Assembly: GCA_023145315.1 (NCBI GenBank)
Contig: JAGLEA010000178.1
Coordinates: 1-11,443 of the forward strand
Source of the DNA: Psychrilyobacter sp.
Lineage (GTDB): Bacteria; Fusobacteriota; Fusobacteriia; Fusobacteriales; Fusobacteriaceae
DNA length: 11,443 bases
Reading direction: 5' to 3'
Under the pieces are notes generated by a model that did no database searches, was not told the DNA's origin, and saw nothing but the letters and a program-made list of their open reading frames with translations. The position numbers were made by a program, and so were the translations under genes. This document shows positions 1-5,863 of the stretch, one piece after another. Every line of letters begins with the position of its first letter. The first letter of the stretch is position 1.

Positions 1-56
1 CCAAACCCTAATAATGAAATTTCTTTTTCTATATTTTTTAGTTTATTATATTTCAT
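1..56 (-). CDS. Aldo/keto reductase-like protein, N-terminal fragment (cut by window edge)
   Basis: A minus-strand gene starts at the ATG at 56-54 and runs off the left edge; only about 19 residues are visible. A strong ribosome binding site, GGAGGG (66-61), lies 4 nt before the ATG. The visible residues (MKYNKLKNIEKEISLLGFG) follow the opening of aldo/keto reductases, which typically begin MKYRKLGxTGxxVSxLGFG: the first beta-hairpin leading to the Gly-Phe-Gly strand. Members of that family are NAD(P)H-dependent oxidoreductases with a TIM-barrel fold. The match is short, so the substrate class cannot be judged, and the catalytic Asp/Tyr/Lys/His residues lie outside the window. I see no consensus promoter in the short gap upstream, so expression by readthrough from the kinase gene is possible. 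Confidence 0.6.
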   Translation of the reverse strand, partial: MKYNKLKNIEKEISLLGF

Positions 57-74
57 TTTTCCCTCCATAAATAT

Positions 75-106
75 AAAAAATAGAAGTTAAAAAACTTCTA
101 TTTTTT
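75..106 (-). terminator. Rho-independent terminator after the histidine kinase gene
   Basis: A perfect 14-bp inverted repeat (75-88 with 93-106; core TAGAAGTT/AACTTCTA flanked by A6/T6) encloses a 4-nt loop. Read on the minus strand, the hairpin ends in a run of six U residues, 20 nt past the kinase stop codon. The A-tract/T-tract symmetry means it could also act on the plus strand, but no plus-strand gene is present to need it. Confidence 0.8.
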
Positions 107-126
107 ATGAATGTACATTGTTAGAA

Positions 127-1815
127 CTATATTTTTTTATAAATAGGTAGTTTTACAATAACATTTGTTCCAACTCCTTCCATACTATCAATTTCTAAAA
201 TACCATGATTTAGAGTAATAAATTCTTTAGTAATAACTAATCCAAGACCAGTCCCTTTTTCATTTTCAGTTCCCAAGGTTGTTAAGTTATAATTTAAACT
301 ATTGGAAATATCAGATTGAATTTTTAAACTCATTCCAATTCCTGAATCTCTAATAGATATAGCAATATATTCATCTATAATTTCACTAGTAATATCTATC
401 TTTCCAAAAGTAGGAGTAAATTTTATTGCATTAGCGACAATATTACGGAGGATAGTTTCCACCATATTTTTATCTGCCAAAATAAAGTGGTCGTCTGAAA
501 TATTATTAGATAATATGATATTCTTTTTATTTAAATTTAGACTAATTTGTTTTAACACTTTAAAAGTTAAATTATTAACGTTTATCTCAATAGGTACTGG
601 CTGTAATCGTCCACGCTGAAGTTGCTTCCACTCTAATAAATTATTTAGGAGTATATTTATGCTCTGTATGGAGTCGTTCAAAGAAAAAATTAATTTTTTC
701 TTTTTTTCGTCGTCATAAATCTCATATTTTTTAGTAATTAAGCTAAAAATTCCTGTAATACCTGCAAAAGGACTTTTTAAATCATGTGCCAGAATAGATA
801 AGAATTTATCTTTGTTGATATCATTTTCTATAAGTTTTTTATTCTTCTCTTCAAGTTGTATTTCATAAAACTTTCTCTTACTAGTTTCCTTTAATATAAT
901 CCAAAGTAAAATAGAAATTAAAAATAAAAGAAAGCAACTAAGGTATAGAAAATCTTTGAAAATTTTAGCTCTAATTTTTATAAGCTCTTTTTTTGGAACT
1001 TTAATGAGAACTTTCCAAATAGTAGAAGTTGATTCAGAAAAAGTTACTTTTGGTTTTATTTCTTTTAAATCAATAGTATTAAAAGTAAAAAATACATCGT
1101 CTTGAATAACTGAACCATCCTTTTCTTCTCCTATAGGGATATCTAAATAACCTAATATTTTTTTACTATCTAAAGGTGAACTTTTTAAAATGAGCCAATA
1201 GAATTTATATGTTGAAAGAAGATCTAAATCCATATATTTTTCAAGTTTTTTAGTAATTAATTTTTTACTCCAAAATAATGTAACTGACCCGATTAGCGTA
1301 TAATTACTATTATAAATAGGAGTAGTCAAAGTAAAAATAGAGTCAAGATTTGGTAATGTTATCTCATGAAAAATTGTAGTATCTAAAGAATCAGGAATTT
1401 CATCTCTGTAAGCTTTAATATAAGAGTTATATTTATCATCAGTATTTAAAAATGCACTTACAACTATATTCTGATTAAGATCTCGTATAATAATCGAACT
1501 ATATTTATTTTTAATAGCTAAATATTTTTCTAATGCATCACTACTATCTTCACGACTGCTATTACTATCATTAAGTAAGTGTCTAAAGGTTATGATACTA
1601 GAAAGATAGTTAATATCTCGACTGAAATCAGAAAAATAATACTCAAGATCACTATCTATTAAATTAAGAATAATCTCTTTTTCTTTTTTTATATCATTAA
1701 ATCGATGATTTACTTCTTCTTTATATAATACATAAGATGTAAGGAAAAGAAAAAAAGAAAAAAGTAAAAAAAGACGAAAAAACAATTTTAAAACAGCTTT
1801 ATTTGAACTTTTCAC
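127..1815 (-). CDS. Membrane-bound sensor histidine kinase
   Basis: This 562-residue protein has the plan of a two-component sensor kinase. A transmembrane helix at about residues 10-31 is followed by an extracytoplasmic domain (about 33-285) that resembles a Cache-type ligand domain. A second helix (about 287-308) and a charged linker (310-335) lead to the catalytic region. The H-box carries the phosphoacceptor His344 (LAHDLKSP). The ATPase domain shows an N-box with Asn462 (NIVANAIKFTP), a G1 box at 490-494 (DSGIG) and a G2 box at 521-525 (GTGLG). All core catalytic motifs are intact. Translation starts at GTG 1815-1813, preceded by GGGAG (1828-1824) with 8-nt spacing. No response regulator lies next to it in the window, so its partner and its stimulus are unknown. 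It has its own promoter (1845-1873) and a terminator (75-106), so it is probably a single-gene transcript. Confidence 0.9.
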   Translation of the reverse strand: MKSSNKAVLKLFFRLFLLFSFFLFLTSYVLYKEEVNHRFNDIKKEKEIILNLIDSDLEYYFSDFSRDINYLSSIITFRHLLNDSNSSREDSSDALEKYLAIKNKYSSIIIRDLNQNIVVSAFLNTDDKYNSYIKAYRDEIPDSLDTTIFHEITLPNLDSIFTLTTPIYNSNYTLIGSVTLFWSKKLITKKLEKYMDLDLLSTYKFYWLILKSSPLDSKKILGYLDIPIGEEKDGSVIQDDVFFTFNTIDLKEIKPKVTFSESTSTIWKVLIKVPKKELIKIRAKIFKDFLYLSCFLLFLISILLWIILKETSKRKFYEIQLEEKNKKLIENDINKDKFLSILAHDLKSPFAGITGIFSLITKKYEIYDDEKKKKLIFSLNDSIQSINILLNNLLEWKQLQRGRLQPVPIEINVNNLTFKVLKQISLNLNKKNIILSNNISDDHFILADKNMVETILRNIVANAIKFTPTFGKIDITSEIIDEYIAISIRDSGIGMSLKIQSDISNSLNYNLTTLGTENEKGTGLGLVITKEFITLNHGILEIDSMEGVGTNVIVKLPIYKKI

Positions 1816-1844
1816 ATCACCAACTCCCGTATAATCTCTATACT

Positions 1845-1873
1845 ATTATAACTCAAAAAGTTTTGAAAAGCAA
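1845..1873 (-). promoter_or_regulatory. Sigma70-type promoter of the histidine kinase gene
   Basis: On the minus strand, TTGCTT (1873-1868) is followed after exactly 17 nt by a perfect TATAAT (1850-1845). The predicted start point, near 1838, gives a leader of about 23 nt before the GTG start that includes the GGGAG ribosome binding site. The -35 box matches consensus at only three of six positions, so activation or a weak basal level is possible. Confidence 0.6.
1853..1866. promoter_or_regulatory. Candidate operator: TCAAAA-AG-TTTTGA palindrome in the kinase promoter spacer
   Basis: A perfect 6-2-6 inverted repeat fills most of the spacer between the -35 (1868-1873) and -10 (1845-1850) boxes, a classic position for repressor binding. 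Its TCAAA...TTTGA half-sites resemble those of ArsR/CadC-type operators, and an ArsR-family gene lies directly upstream. The half-site spacing is shorter than in the known CadC operator, and A/T-rich DNA yields chance palindromes, so this remains a suggestion. Confidence 0.35.
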
Positions 1874-1890
1874 CACAAATGTTTTAAAAG

Positions 1891-2235
1891 TTAGTGGTTG
1901 TGATGGAGAATACCTTGTAAAATTATATTTTTTACATGATTATCGTTAAGTGAATAATATACAATTTTCCCTTCTTTTCTATTTTTTAAAACTCTATTCT
2001 CTCTTAAAACTTTCAGTTGATGAGAGATAGAAGAATGGGACATATTAAGAGTATTAGCAATATCACAAACACACATCTCATTTTCTAATAAGATAAATAT
2101 TATCTTAAATCGAGTACTATCTCCTAAAATTTTAAAAAACTTGGCAGTCTGCTCTATATTAGGAGATTTTTTTAGGAGCTCCTTAGATTTTTGAATGTTT
2201 TTATCATTGATAGAGATACATTTACAATTATCCAT
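1891..2235 (-). CDS. ArsR/SmtB-family metal-sensing transcriptional regulator
   Basis: This 114-residue winged-helix protein is probably a metal-responsive repressor. The core (about 31-95) holds the family's FKILGDSTRFKI opening and the recognition region SHSSISHQLKVLRE-like segment (HSSISHQL). Two metal sites can be read. The first is the alpha3 pair Cys55-Val-Cys57 in MCVCD, with N-terminal Cys4 and Cys6, which matches a CadC-type thiolate site. The second, in the last helix, is Asp98, His100, His111 and His114, with the exact D-x-H-x10-H-x2-H spacing of the CzrA/SmtB alpha5 zinc site. This suggests zinc, cadmium or lead sensing. I start it at ATG 2235-2233, which has AAAGGA 6 nt upstream; the in-frame TTG at 2241 lies too close to that ribosome binding site. 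The start is 2 nt after the stop of the membrane protein gene, so the two are probably co-translated. No metal exporter is visible nearby. Confidence 0.9.
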   Translation of the reverse strand: MDNCKCISINDKNIQKSKELLKKSPNIEQTAKFFKILGDSTRFKIIFILLENEMCVCDIANTLNMSHSSISHQLKVLRENRVLKNRKEGKIVYYSLNDNHVKNIILQGILHHNH

Positions 2236-2237
2236 AA

Positions 2238-2732
2238 TCAATCCTTTATAATATTAAAATTCTTACCCGTAATCTCTTTAATTACAAGGGTAAATTCTAA
2301 CTTATTATTCATAATAAGGGGTAAAATTATTTGTTTCTTATCGTGTGTAATAATATCAAGGCAAGCTTCTAATTTTTTACTTCCAGGAGCCACCATCTTT
2401 CTCAATTCAACTAGTTTTACTTTATCAAGTTCAATAATAAGTTTTTTATTAGTTATTGTTTTATTTGTGACATCTATTTTTGTCTTATAAGAGAAAGCCA
2501 TCTTTAAATTATAAAGACCAAATAAAACCATGATAAGTGATAGTAGATACCCAACAAGACTTGAATTATTTTCAGTAAGTACCCAAATTTGAAAAAATCC
2601 AATAGAAGCAATAGGAATACCAGTACCAAGCCATACAATTCTTTTGGTAAAGTTAAGGCCATAGGTATAGTTTTCTTTTAAAATAATATTTGTAGAATTA
2701 ATTTTTTTAATAAAATCATCGTAAAATAACAT
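2238..2732 (-). CDS. Small membrane protein of unknown function (two helices, PH-like C-terminal half)
   Basis: I do not recognise a named family for this 164-residue protein. The N-terminal 30 residues are polar. Two hydrophobic helices follow at about 31-51 and 58-77. The last 85 residues (about 82-164) alternate beta-type segments (KIDVTNKTI, KLIIELDKVKLVEL, CLDIITHDKKQIILPL) and finish with an amphipathic stretch. This layout is seen in small bacterial membrane proteins with a PH-like or DUF304-like cytoplasmic domain. The start is ATG 2732 with AAGGAG 8 nt upstream. It is followed after 2 nt by the ArsR-family gene, which suggests that the pair acts together, perhaps in a membrane or metal response. 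That role is inference from position only. A hairpin just upstream (2750-2787) leaves no room for a separate promoter between hairpin and gene. Confidence 0.7.
   Translation of the reverse strand: MLFYDDFIKKINSTNIILKENYTYGLNFTKRIVWLGTGIPIASIGFFQIWVLTENNSSLVGYLLSLIMVLFGLYNLKMAFSYKTKIDVTNKTITNKKLIIELDKVKLVELRKMVAPGSKKLEACLDIITHDKKQIILPLIMNNKLEFTLVIKEITGKNFNIIKD
2242..2247 (-). promoter_or_regulatory. Ribosome binding site that fixes the start of the ArsR-family gene
   Basis: AAAGGA on the minus strand lies 6 nt before ATG 2235 but only 0-1 nt before the upstream in-frame TTG at 2241. This favours the ATG and a 114-residue product. The site lies inside the 3' end of the membrane protein gene. 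Confidence 0.65.
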
Positions 2733-2749
2733 AAAATTTCTCCTTTTTT

Positions 2750-2787
2750 TAAATAAAGAGTCTACCTACCAAAAGGCAAGTAAACTC
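2750..2787 (-). terminator. Hairpin after glpX, probable intrinsic terminator or attenuator
   Basis: On the minus strand GAGTTTACTTGCC (2787-2775), a T4 loop and GGTAGGTAGACTC (2770-2758) pair over 13 bp, including three G-U wobbles, and are followed by TTTATTT. The wobbles become A-C mismatches in plus-strand RNA, so the structure suits minus-strand transcription. It starts 13 nt past the glpX stop and ends 25 nt before the next gene's ATG. It could end the operon or attenuate expression of the downstream pair. A 13-4-13 operator is a less likely reading. Confidence 0.6.
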
Positions 2788-2799
2788 CTAAGTAATTAT

Positions 2800-3816
2800 T
2801 TATTTAATAAGTAAATTCAAATCTTTATCTTTAAATTCTAAATTATGAACAGAGTTGATATATCTAATAGTTTTAGTTTTACCTCTAATTAATAGTGTTT
2901 GAGTTCTCGCTATATTTTTTTTCCTACTAACACCAGTCAATAGATCTCCATCTGTGATCCCAGTGGCTGAGAATATTACTTCATCATCTTTTACAAGATC
3001 ATCAATAGTAAAGACACTAGAAACATCAATTCCCATTTCTTCACATCTAGCTTTTTCGAAATTAGAAATTTTGTCATTTTCTAATGAAATCCCTTTCACT
3101 TCACTTCTTAGTTTTAATTTAGCTTGCATATCTCCACCTAGGGCTTTGATAACGGCAGCAGAGATAACACCTTCAGGAGCTCCTCCAACACCATATAGCA
3201 TATCGGCATCAGAATCAATAATTGAAGTAAGGATAGATCCAGCTACATCTCCATCAGGAATAGCAAATATTCGAATTCCCATACTTTGAAGGTCCTTAAT
3301 TATTTGATGATGTCGTGGCTTATCTAAAATAACTATAACTAATTCTTCTACAGGTTTTCCAAGAGCTTTAGCAACATTATGAACATTTTCAAGAAGAGAA
3401 AGATTAAGGTCGATAGAACCACGAGCATCTGGACCAACAATTAGTTTTTCCATATACATATCAGGAGCTTTTAAAAAACTACCTTTATTTCCAATTGCCA
3501 TAACAGCTAAGGCATTACCTTGTCCTTGAGCAGTCATACGAGTTCCTTCAACAGGGTCAACAGCAATATCAACAGCGATATCAAAATCACCTCTTAAACC
3601 AACTTTTTCACCGATATATAACATTGGTGCTTCGTCAATTTCCCCTTCACCAATAACAATTTCCCCGTTAATATGGATCTTATTAAGCATAGTTCTCATA
3701 GCATCCACAGCTGCTTGATCTGCTGCTTCCTTGTCGCCTCTTCCTACCCAATAGTGTGCAGCAAGTGCCGCTCCTTCTGTTACTCTAGCAAATTCAATGG
3801 CTAATTCTCTTTTCAT
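2800..3816 (-). CDS. glpX: Class II fructose-1,6-bisphosphatase GlpX
   Basis: This 338-residue enzyme hydrolyses fructose-1,6-bisphosphate to fructose-6-phosphate and phosphate, the committed phosphatase step of gluconeogenesis, in the cytoplasm. The length is normal for the family. Residues matching the E. coli GlpX metal and catalytic set are present: Asp33, Glu57 in GEGEIDEAP, Asp87 and Glu90 in DPVEGTR, and Glu215 in GGAPEGV. The last three are shifted by 2 from E. coli numbering. Just before Asp87 there is a tandem DIAVDIAV, which may explain the shift. The start is ATG 3816, sharing one base with the upstream stop (TAATG), and AAGGAGG (3833-3827) lies inside the end of the upstream gene, so translation is coupled. 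It is the last gene of the long operon, 13 nt before the hairpin at 2750-2787. Confidence 0.97.
   Translation of the reverse strand: MKRELAIEFARVTEGAALAAHYWVGRGDKEAADQAAVDAMRTMLNKIHINGEIVIGEGEIDEAPMLYIGEKVGLRGDFDIAVDIAVDPVEGTRMTAQGQGNALAVMAIGNKGSFLKAPDMYMEKLIVGPDARGSIDLNLSLLENVHNVAKALGKPVEELVIVILDKPRHHQIIKDLQSMGIRIFAIPDGDVAGSILTSIIDSDADMLYGVGGAPEGVISAAVIKALGGDMQAKLKLRSEVKGISLENDKISNFEKARCEEMGIDVSSVFTIDDLVKDDEVIFSATGITDGDLLTGVSRKKNIARTQTLLIRGKTKTIRYINSVHNLEFKDKDLNLLIK
3559..3582 (-). repeat. 12-bp tandem duplication inside glpX (DIAV-DIAV)
   Basis: Two adjacent 12-bp units (3582-3571 and 3570-3559) differ at one base and encode Asp-Ile-Ala-Val twice, residues 79-86, next to the metal-binding Asp87. 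Most family members I know have one DIAVDP copy. Confidence 0.75.
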
Positions 3817-4106
3817 TATTTCTTATCCTCCTTAAATACAACTCGATAAACAGTTTCGTTTTTTTTCTTCATAGATAGGTTTTCTCTAGCAAATTTTTCT
3901 ATATAGTAGAGATCATTTGAACTATCTAATTGAAGTAAAAGTTCTTCTTTTTCTTCTTTTAAAACTTCATTATGTTTGATAGATAGAGCTAATTCTTCTT
4001 TCAAAAGTTTAAATGTTTGTCGCTCTTGAAATACAATTGGAATATAAAGAAATATACCTAAAATACATATCAAAGTGAAAATAAATATTCCCCTATTTGT
4101 TAGCAT
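3816..4106 (-). CDS. FtsB/DivIC-like septum formation initiator protein
   Basis: This 96-residue bitopic membrane protein has the FtsB/DivIC layout. A short N-terminus precedes one transmembrane helix (about 7-25). A charged heptad-rich coiled coil follows (about 27-62), then the conserved C-terminal motif at about 68-90 (YIEKFARENLSMKKKNETVYR; compare the family's 'E..AR..L.M.k..E..Y'). Family members link the early and late divisome with FtsL and FtsQ/DivIB at the septum. The start is ATG 4106 with AAGGGAG 5 nt upstream. It overlaps the end of popT by 14 nt, which implies translational coupling. FtsB and DivIC cannot be told apart by sequence alone, so no symbol is given. Confidence 0.85.
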   Translation of the reverse strand: MLTNRGIFIFTLICILGIFLYIPIVFQERQTFKLLKEELALSIKHNEVLKEEKEELLLQLDSSNDLYYIEKFARENLSMKKKNETVYRVVFKEDKK

Positions 4107-4938
4107 CTTGACTCCCTTGGAGCTTTGACATAAGTTTTACGATATATATACCTGTAATAAATGTTACTAAATTAATAACAGTATCTTGTATTGTTAATGT
4201 AAATCCTGGCCAAATCTCTAAAAGAGAAGCAACGATGAGTCCAATTATAAAATAAAGAGTGTTATCTTTATGAGATTTTAGAAGTTTATCTATAATTTTT
4301 GCAAAACCAATAATACCAATAATAGCTCCTAATCCAACTAATCCAACAGGAATTAACATTCTATCATTAACAAATCCTAAGATATTATAATATTCCCCAA
4401 TCATAACTAATAGTAGGGAACCTGAAATTCCAGGAATTACCATAGCTCCACCAGCTAAAGCACCAGCTAAAACTAGCTTGACTCCATAAATAGGAGTAAG
4501 GTGGTATATGGTAGTAGCTTCACTAGAACTACCTAAAAGAAATTGTAGGAGTACAAAACTTAGCATAATTAAAACTCCTAATATGAGCCAAATTTTTCCT
4601 TTAGAATCAATTTTTTTACTTTCTCTATGAGTTAAAACTTGTGGTAAAGAAGCTACTATAAGTCCTAAAAAGAAAAAACTAGTACCTTCATGATAATTAG
4701 AATACAAAAAACCAATTATTTTAGCAAAAGCAAGGAGGCCGATAATAGCTCCTAAAAATATTTGTGCCAAAAATTTAATAAATTTAATTTTATCTTTTTT
4801 AGAAGCAGTGAGGAATTCTCCAATAGCTTCAGTAAGTTTTTCATAAACTCCTAATAATAGAGCTACAGTTCCACCAGAAACACCAGGAATTATATTGGCT
4901 ATTCCAATAAAAGCTCCACTAATTACATTTTTAATCAC
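4093..4938 (-). CDS. popT: DUF368 polyprenyl-phosphate translocase (PopT-like)
   Basis: This 281-residue polytopic membrane protein belongs to the DUF368 family. Members (PopT) have been shown to help return undecaprenyl phosphate, the lipid carrier for peptidoglycan and other surface polymers, across the inner membrane. The signature PGVSGGT lies at residues 18-24. A second copy of the motif, PGISGS, lies at 169-174. The two halves (about 8-100 and 159-241) are internal repeats: GAIIGLLAFAKII and GAIIGIIGFAKII, LGLIVASL and IGLIVASL. About seven to eight helices, some possibly re-entrant, fit the hydrophobicity. The start is GTG 4938 with GGAGGGG about 10 nt upstream; no in-frame ATG is available. 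It overlaps nrdR by 8 nt and the FtsB-like gene by 14 nt. The neighbouring mreC and FtsB-like genes fit a role in wall synthesis. Confidence 0.88.
   Translation of the reverse strand: MIKNVISGAFIGIANIIPGVSGGTVALLLGVYEKLTEAIGEFLTASKKDKIKFIKFLAQIFLGAIIGLLAFAKIIGFLYSNYHEGTSFFFLGLIVASLPQVLTHRESKKIDSKGKIWLILGVLIMLSFVLLQFLLGSSSEATTIYHLTPIYGVKLVLAGALAGGAMVIPGISGSLLLVMIGEYYNILGFVNDRMLIPVGLVGLGAIIGIIGFAKIIDKLLKSHKDNTLYFIIGLIVASLLEIWPGFTLTIQDTVINLVTFITGIYIVKLMSKLQGSQDANK
4216..4917 (-). repeat. Internal protein repeat of PopT (two homologous halves)
   Basis: Codons 8-100 (4917-4639) and 159-241 (4464-4216) encode recognisably homologous segments. The first motifs align at an offset of 151 residues and the later ones at 141, so the N-half has a 10-residue longer loop. 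Identity is high in the PGxSG and FAKII blocks. The repeat is visible in protein, not as a long DNA repeat. Confidence 0.75.
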
Positions 4939-5386
4939 TTTCGATCATCCCCTCCACTTCCTTAATAAAAGATTTAACATTTGAAAAGTCTTTATATACA
5001 GAAACAAATCTGATATAAGCAACTTCATCTAATTTTTTTAATTTTTTCATAACTAAGGCACCTAACTTTGTACTCTCAATTTCTAGTCCATAGTCTATTC
5101 TAACAGTAGCTTCTATTTCTTTTATAAAGTTTTCAAGTGTTTCTATACCAATATTTCTTTTAACAACAGCTCTTTCAAGTCCTTTTAATAATTTGTATTT
5201 ATTAAAAGGTTCTTTTAGATTATTTTTTTTCAAAATGAAAATAGGGATAGATTCTAGTTTTTCAAATGTAGTAAATCTTTTTTTACAAACTATACATTCC
5301 CTTCTTCTTTTTATAGAGTTATCTGTGATCTGAGGTCTACTATCTATAACTTTTGTATCAACAGCACTACAATAAGGGCATTCCAT
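4931..5386 (-). CDS. nrdR: Transcriptional repressor NrdR
   Basis: NrdR senses nucleotides and represses ribonucleotide reductase genes, so it controls dNTP supply. This copy has 151 residues, the usual length. The N-terminal zinc ribbon uses Cys3, Cys6, Cys31 and Cys34 (CPYC ... CIVC), followed by the family's KRFTTFE. The ATP-cone domain occupies about residues 49-139, with the characteristic FNKYKLLKGLERA and the later YIRFVSVYKDF. The start is ATG 5386 with AGGAGAG 7 nt upstream. It begins 3 nt after the EIIA stop and overlaps popT by 8 nt. No ribonucleotide reductase gene or NrdR box was seen in the window, so its targets are elsewhere. Confidence 0.97.
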   Translation of the reverse strand: MECPYCSAVDTKVIDSRPQITDNSIKRRRECIVCKKRFTTFEKLESIPIFILKKNNLKEPFNKYKLLKGLERAVVKRNIGIETLENFIKEIEATVRIDYGLEIESTKLGALVMKKLKKLDEVAYIRFVSVYKDFSNVKSFIKEVEGMIESD

Positions 5387-5389
5387 AGA

Positions 5390-5854
5390 TTAACTCTCCT
5401 CAGAACTTATGATTTTTAGAATATCTTCATGTGTTGCAGCTTTTAGTAGTCTATTTCTAAAGCTTTCTTCTCTAATAAGTCTAGAAACTCTAGCTAAAAT
5501 TTTAAGATATTTTCCACTTTCACTAAGTGGAGAAGCAAAAGCAAAAAATAAATTTACACTATTCCCATCAAGAGAGTTAAAATTAACTCCTTTATTAGAC
5601 CTACCGAAAGCGATAGTAAGATTTTTTGCGTGATCTGTTTTTGCATGAGGAATAGCAACATTTTTCCCTATACCAGTACTTCCTAATTTTTCACGATTTA
5701 AAAGGGCTAACTCAATAATAGTGTAATCCTCTATAGAATTAGAAGCTCCTAATAACTTTGATAATTCAAGTAGTGCCTCATTTTTATTTGTAGCTTTCAT
5801 ATCTAAAGAAATAGTTTCTAATGTAATATGATCAGTAATTTTTGCAATATTCAT
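5390..5854 (-). CDS. PTS EIIA domain, fructose/nitrogen type (PtsN-like)
   Basis: This 154-residue, single-domain protein belongs to the PTS EIIA fructose/mannitol (EIIA-2) family, the same family as PtsN. It would accept phosphate from HPr or NPr on His70, in the motif GIGKNVAIPHAKTD. Fold features include the helix after NREKLGSTGIG and a late segment GKYLKILARVSRL that is typical of the family. No EIIB or EIIC transport domains flank it, so a regulatory PtsN-like role is more likely than sugar uptake, though it could serve a transporter encoded elsewhere. The start is ATG 5854 with AGGAGG (5865-5860) 5 nt upstream. That ribosome binding site overlaps the recO stop codon, so the two are coupled. 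Confidence 0.9.
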   Translation of the reverse strand: MNIAKITDHITLETISLDMKATNKNEALLELSKLLGASNSIEDYTIIELALLNREKLGSTGIGKNVAIPHAKTDHAKNLTIAFGRSNKGVNFNSLDGNSVNLFFAFASPLSESGKYLKILARVSRLIREESFRNRLLKAATHEDILKIISSEES

Positions 5855-5863
5855 TATATCCTC

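Noticed and set aside
110..119. Perfect 10-bp palindrome AATGTACATT between the kinase stop and its terminator.
   Set aside because: It is a single short palindrome outside any promoter, without a second copy, so chance is the simpler explanation.
2236..2241. TTG start two codons upstream for the ArsR-family regulator.
   Set aside because: It abuts the AAAGGA ribosome binding site, while the ATG at 2235 has proper spacing.
2191..2490. Plus-strand open frames, for example at 2191-2490, 8041-8400 and 10355-10774.
   Set aside because: Each lies opposite a well-supported minus-strand gene, lacks a ribosome binding site and recognisable motifs, and has serine/isoleucine-rich shadow composition.
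2793..2820. TTGAAT followed by TAATTA at 16-nt spacing, as a promoter for the membrane protein gene.
   Set aside because: The -10 matches consensus at only two positions, so it is no better than background in this DNA.
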